Positions 58,801 through 64,000 of a stretch of DNA of 64,000 bases are shown piece by piece. Origin of the DNA: Pisaster brevispinus (lineage: Eukaryota; Echinodermata; Asteroidea; Forcipulatida; Asteriidae). Made by a program: the position numbers and the translations under genes. Below the pieces are notes generated by a model. It saw nothing but the letters and a program-made list of their open reading frames with translations. It did no database searches and was not told the DNA's origin. The number at the start of each line of letters is the position of its first letter. Position 1 is the first letter of the stretch. The stretch lies in NCBI GenBank assembly GCA_023634235.1, contig JAMKCF010000018.1:1189974-1253973 (forward strand). Reading direction: 5' to 3'.

Positions 58801-59850
58801 AGGCAAAGTGTAAGTTCAAAGTGTAAGGTTCGATTCTAAACTGGAGCAGACGAAGATGACTCTTCTTTTGATGTCCTTGATGCATGAACCGAGGTCAGCA
58901 GAGGTGAAGCACAAAGTTAGGTAAAGTATCTTGGTAAGTGGGAAAGAAAAACTAACCTTTCCATCCACAGCCTCTAACATTATTTTCCCTCCGCAGGCTT
59001 TAATTTTCTTTTGTTTTCCACAGTCTGACAACTTTAGATGATGCGGTATCTTCCACTACATCAGCAGGACTAATCTTTGAGCAGGCTCGAAGGCAATGTT
59101 TATTGCAGAAACTGAGCTGAAGATGTTTCTGATGTATGACCTGAGGTTGTGAGGTCAATGGGTTCAGGGGTTTGCAGCAGAGGTATCTGGGTAAAGTATC
59201 TGGGTAAGATTGAAAGAAAAATAACCTTTCCTCCACAGCCTCTAACGATTCCCTTCACAGGATTTAACATTTTATTTTTTCTTTCCACAGTATAAACCCA
59301 TTTTCCCGAAAGCTGATGTTGTGGCAGGCGATTTGTGCATTGCTGGCAACTGTAGATGATATCATTTTGGTAAAGTATCAGAGTAAACTCATGGTAAACC
59401 TCACTTTGGTGTGAGATGACTCCAAACGCTAACCTCTTTAGAAAATGTTTCTTCCAATCATGCAGATTATGTTTTCTTCAGAAGATAATGAACTAGTCTC
59501 AGTACCAACATCTTCCGCCAAGGTGATCAACCAGCAGGTTCATGTCAACGGAGGCAGAACATGAGTATAGACGACCGATTCTCTCTTTGATGTCTCGATG
59601 TCGGCGAGGTAATTGAGGACAGGTGTTTGCTGCAAAATTTAAGTAACTGGTTTGTAAACAGGTAAAGTATCTGGATACGTTTTAAAGGACAGTCTATCAA
59701 CCATCTTCCTTAAAGCGGATGATGTGGAAGGTGATCGTGCATTACTTACAACTCTTGGACACCATAGATGATGATGATTAGATGACAGATTGCTAAAGGA
59801 TGTCGAGGTAATCTGATGGTAAACCTCGATGTGGCCACCGAATGCAAACT
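58801..59850 (+). repeat. Imperfect tandem duplication, about 268-bp and larger units
   Basis: CCACAGCCTCTAAC occurs at about 58965 and 59233. It is preceded in both cases by GGTAAAGTATCT, GGGTAAG/TGGTAAG and GAAAGAAAAA with TAACCTTTCC, an offset of 268. A third diverged copy (GGTAAAGTATCTGGATACG near 59660) and paired TGTGCATTGCTGGCAACTGT / GTGCATTACTTACAACTCTT blocks extend it. Confidence 0.7.
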
Positions 59851-60759
59851 ATTCTAAATATTTTTCTGAAATAATGTTTTATCTTTTGCAACTCCACAAC
59901 AAAAAGATTTACTCAACCAACCAACACGCAAGCAAACATCTCAAAATAAAAGTTACAAATATTGTTTGTGTTTTTACAGTTAAAAATAAAACCCCATTCG
60001 TGAAATAATATTCAACTATTATTGCAGAGTAACGAAGGTGTCAGGTGCTTGTTACTTTTCCCTCTGTTCAGCAGTCTGGTGCAGTGATGACTACAGCTGG
60101 AGCTGTTGCGACGTGCATCGGTGGAGGAGGAAAGACACGCACAGAAAGTCAACAACAGACCGTATGGAAATATTTAATTGTCAAACTTTTCTTTGGAGTT
60201 CATCCCAAAGTTTCGGTCAAGAGAAAAATAACTTCAGAAACAAATCACTTTGGAAAGTTTCAAATCCTCATTTGAAATAATACATTCTTTTGTTATTGTC
60301 TAGCTTTCGTTTTTCAATAAACAATACAACCGACCAATGTGTGTAATCTTTAATGGAATTGGAGGTCACGTTTTAGACAGAAAAAACAAGAAAAACATAC
60401 AAACAAACAAGTAAACAAACAAAAAACACCGACTTTCAAATGTCAGAAGTGTCGTGTGTGTGCAACTGACGAACTATGATCGAGGCTCAGTGCCAGCATT
60501 CTCGCTTATGACTACTCCTCTGGATAACTGATGCTAGTATTAAGACCGCGACAAGTTTATGAAAAGTACTTTTTTGTGATTAAAATAATTAATTTTCCCC
60601 CCACAGTTTCAGACGCTTTGATGTTGAGGCCAAACCAACGCTTTTGGACTGCAACCAGCTGAAGCATGCCGCGTCAAGGTCAGCCAGATGAGCTCACGAC
60701 CAGCTGGACCATGATGGCGCCCTTCTGACTGTATGATGACGCTCAAGGAGAAGACCATT

Positions 60760-60920
60760 TTAGGGCCTTTTCCAAACCTCGGCTTGGACTCCAGCTCTGA
60801 CTCCAGGCTCCGTTTTATGTTTGAACCACCAGGCAAATTGCACACTGCTCCAAAACTTATATCAGAGCCCATGGCAAGCCAGAGCCAGAGCCAAAGACGA
60901 GGTTTGGAAAAGGCCCTAAG
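60760..60920 (+). repeat. Best-preserved 'AAACC-GGCT' fold-back
   Basis: TTAGGGCCTTTTCCAAACCT, then CGGCTTGG, pairs with CCAAAGACGAGGTTTGGAAA, then AGGCCCTAA. The centre has GAGCCAGAGCC/GGACTCCAGCTCTGAC repeats, so the inner arms also fold. Confidence 0.9.
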
Positions 60921-63159
60921 TTTAGTGTTTACTCATTAGCTTTATAACGTAGTTTGATAAGTTCCCTGTTTCCATTAAAATCCAAAACCATAATTGAAAC
61001 TCAGCGTTCACATTAGTTGACTGCATAAAATCGGCACACCTGGTTTGATCCTAAGCATTGCTAGTTTATTATGGAAAATCTAATTCATCCCATTCCATTG
61101 CGGTGCCGTTTGGATTTTGATGGATTCAGTGTAGCTAAAGAATACAACTTTAATTGTACAGCTTTGGTAAAATAAGTAAAATTGAAAGATGCAAAAAAGG
61201 ACAGAGTGCATGTTTTACAAAATGCTGGAGTAGAGTCCATTGCAATGCAAGCCATCGCCACTCACATCACCATAATCTTAACACTAATTCCAACTCATTA
61301 ACCCTAACCCCATTCACTTCACTCACTATATTTATGGATCTTAAGCATTGACGTCATCTTAGAGGTAAAACTGTCATGCGACGATGGATACGCACAGCTA
61401 TGTGCGCACGCGGGACAGGACTGCTTAGCCAATGAACTCTCTTCTTATGACCTCTAGCCGAGGGCGCCCTTCTAAAATGACGTCATGTACTAAAGATCTA
61501 ATACTGACTAACCTTAGCACATCCACAATTTAACCTGCGCAGTTCACAAAAAAATATACGACAGTAGCTTTTAAACAACATGCATTTTGTCCCGAGCCTT
61601 CAAAACAACTTGATATGCCAAAAGCTTTTCTTAAGTATTATTGCCAAATGGCAGAAATTTATGTTCACATTTTGCGAAGTTTTTTTACGTACTATATTTT
61701 TTTAAAGAAGTGACAATTGTTTTACAACTCTACAACTTTTTCAAATAAATGTACTTGAAACTAAAGCTAATGTAAAATAATAAAGGCGTAGTAATTCAAC
61801 GAAGCATTGATATGATTTTTACAGAACCCTTGCACCGACGTCACAAATAGCCAATATTTTGTCACCAGTCCACCATTTTGTGAGTCAAGTTGCATGCAAA
61901 GATCGGTGAGCGTGTAAATGCATTCGTTTTCGTCTAAAATACACACTACACAGCATTTACATAAGGAAACTGAGTCCAAAAATGGCGGAACCAAGATTGT
62001 TTTGGTGATGACGTCAGGTGAATGAGGTCATTCTCTATCACTTTGCTTTTACATTTGTGAAGAAAAAAAAGTCGCCACTTTATCGTGGCATTGCCATCTT
62101 TGCTGGGTGCCCTGTCTACAAAATGGTGATAAAAGCTCAAAAGCCACTTTAAATATTAAGGGACCTGACTATTTTGTCCCTCCAACCTCAGTTTGGGTAC
62201 ACTTCTGGCAGTGGAAGAAAACAAGATGGGTGTGTCAAGATTACACTGAATTAAAGCGGGAAATAATTGTCATAAGGGTATGGTCATGACCCCGAACAAA
62301 AATTGCAAAGTACTTTCTATCCGAAAGCTTACTTGTTGCAAATATGGTAACGGTGGTAAGCACCCTGTGAAATTATTTCGTCTGAAATCCTCCCGTTGAT
62401 TAAAAACCAAAACGAGGGCCATACCTTTAATAATGCACGCAACGCACAGTGTATACAAACATTGTTACTATTGAGTTGAGGTTAAGGAGCTCCAAATAGA
62501 GTGAAGATGGTAATGGGTTAGGTCTGGCAAGATCTTCATAGATGACATGCATTTTGGTCTTGAACATTAATTTCATGAAATAGCTATTGTATCAGGGTGA
62601 AGTCCAAAAACCTCACTGAGGAGAGTGAATGTTGTTGGGCACTAGCTTTCAGAGCAAAAACTCTGGAGTTTTTTCCTGGACATAGGTTTCTCCGCTGAGG
62701 TGATAAGGTCAGGGCAGTTAGTAGCCCTTCATTTTTTAAAGAGTTATTTAAAAAGTTTCAAATATTATTGTTAGCTATTGTAAAACAATGTTCACTATTG
62801 TACGTTGATGTACTGGTAATAAACGGTAGCTGGCTGTGTCACTCCTGTGCTTGGCTTCTCCATTACCGGGTGATTTTTATTATTAAGTTTGACAGTAAAG
62901 ATGAGATGCTTATCCTACTTGGGTGAAGTTGTTTTTATTGCTGTTTATTATCTGCTAAGAAAATAATAGTAAAGAAAACTATAACTGAAAAACACCAGCT
63001 CTGAGGCGGTTGGTTACTGTCACTCTGTGCAACTGACTTGTTTTATTTAGTTATTTAATTTAATTTAAAGTAGATACAACCCCAATGATGATCTATTTGC
63101 ATTTAGGTTGAGGGGGGGGGGGGCGGGTGTTGGTGCACCTGCGGTAATGTAAAAAGACA

Positions 63160-63235
63160 TTTTTGGTCATGTCCTTTTTGGTCATGTCCTATTTGGACAT
63201 GTCTATCTCCTATTTTGGCTCATGTCCTTTTAATA
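63160..63235 (+). repeat. Short tandem GTCATGTCC repeat
   Basis: GGTCATGTCCTTTTT, GGTCATGTCCTATTT, GGACATGTCTATCT and GGCTCATGTCCTTTT follow one another with a period of about 16-20. Confidence 0.75.
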
Positions 63236-64000
63236 GACTTACGATTAATGCAACTGGGGTTGGGGGCATAACCAAACATATTTTACAAAATGGTTTCGGA
63301 CATCTTAAACTAAACCTAAAGCTCGTTAACTATAAAGTTCAGTCTAAAAACAGGAATATTTTCATCTGAAATACTGTCTTGTTGCAATCAAAATAAGCAT
63401 ACATAAACAAAAGTTGTACTAATTGTAACCCTTGATCCTCCCAGTGGTTTAAGACCGCAGGTTACGACGAATCCAGCAACAAAACTTGGGTAACATTTTC
63501 GGAGGTAAAAGGGAATGCATCATTTTTCACCAATGGGAGAAGGGGGGGGGGGCACTTCTGTTGAATTTAAACTGTTGTTTTCATTTTTCATTTGCCGACC
63601 CCCCCCCCCCATCCCGTTCTGCCATTGGACAAAACCGTCAATTTGTGAAACATTTTATGTAGGTTTATAAAAACTATATGAACAATAAAGATATAAAATT
63701 CCTGACCACGTCTCCCCACCCTTCCTCCACCCCAAAAAAGTTTCACATTATAATTTTACTCGACTAGCTTCAGGTTACCAACACCTTTAAAAAAAATTAA
63801 CAGTTATATGACCCTAATTCTTAACTGCGTGACACCATACAAAAATCACAGCATTTCACTCTGCCGTACTTTTTGAGTAACAGTTTGATTTATGCGTTTA
63901 ATACATTTCTGTGAAGAACCCAATCACTTTTAAATCACCCAAAGCATTAGATATAGACCCTTTTGACTAAATAAAATTAATTCAAGCAAAATTGTATTTT

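Larger units (their letters stand above)
57167..64000. other. Right-end region without a firm gene
   Basis: AT-rich, with A-runs, an imperfect large tandem duplication (58801-59850), a near-perfect fold-back (60760-60920), G/C homopolymers (near 63112, 63540 and 63600) and a short GTCATGTCC repeat (63160-63235). An open segment at 60028-60280 after a TTATTGCAG acceptor, followed by AATAAA near 60317, could be a terminal exon but matches no family I know. Confidence 0.6.

Noticed and set aside
60028..60280. Terminal exon ending before AATAAA at about 60317
   Set aside because: Acceptor and poly(A) signal are plausible, but the peptide matches nothing recognised and there is no upstream partner. 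Insufficient to call.
63100..63612. G/C homopolymer runs as G-quadruplex or regulatory features
   Set aside because: Single runs of 9-13 bases without the multi-run spacing of a quadruplex. Similar runs are scattered through the window and are prone to assembly error.

Overview
This is eukaryotic, intron-rich, AT-rich nuclear DNA. The coding content is animal, and the dispersed repeats (fold-back elements, tRNA-Leu-derived SINEs, a LINE 3' end) suggest an invertebrate deuterostome. My best guess is an echinoderm, probably a sea star. That guess rests on gene family divergence and repeat style, not on a database search.

Four genes can be assembled exon by exon with consistent splice phases. 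(1) Positions 220-9388, plus strand: KMT5B/C (SUV4-20), a histone H4 lysine-20 methyltransferase. It has seven visible coding exons, including a 20-nt microexon inside the SET domain. (2) Positions 17821-30625, plus strand: the single invertebrate-type Caprin, a stress-granule RNA-binding protein. It has 15 coding exons and 852 residues. (3) Positions 39459-44397, minus strand: FANCE, the Fanconi anaemia core-complex subunit. It has seven coding exons and 580 residues. (4) Positions 48813-52138, minus strand: a secreted-type protein with an F5/8 fucolectin domain followed by a PAN/apple-like domain. Its complete fucose-binding motif is formed across splice junctions. Caprin and FANCE are convergent. 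Two weak candidate first exons lie on the plus strand at 56107-56218 and 57080-57166; the second looks like a Golgi type II membrane anchor.

The rest is introns and intergenic DNA dominated by inverted-repeat elements. At least eight families of palindromic/TIR elements occur, several in multiple copies. There are also two tRNA-headed SINE subfamilies that share a head but have different bodies, a 5'-truncated LINE with an exact target-site duplication, and tandem arrays with 46-, 99-, 118- and about 21-bp periods. The clearest structural story is the Caprin intron at 27.1-29.9 kb. It holds a GATC-saturated fold-back element, then a TIR element that has itself received two later insertions, each with a target-site duplication.

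The genes have no operon-like relationship. KMT5 acts on chromatin, FANCE in crosslink repair, Caprin in cytoplasmic mRNA granules and the lectin outside the cell. I see no CRISPR array, true tRNA or rRNA gene, or prokaryotic system. All exon models are read from the sequence only and have no transcript support.
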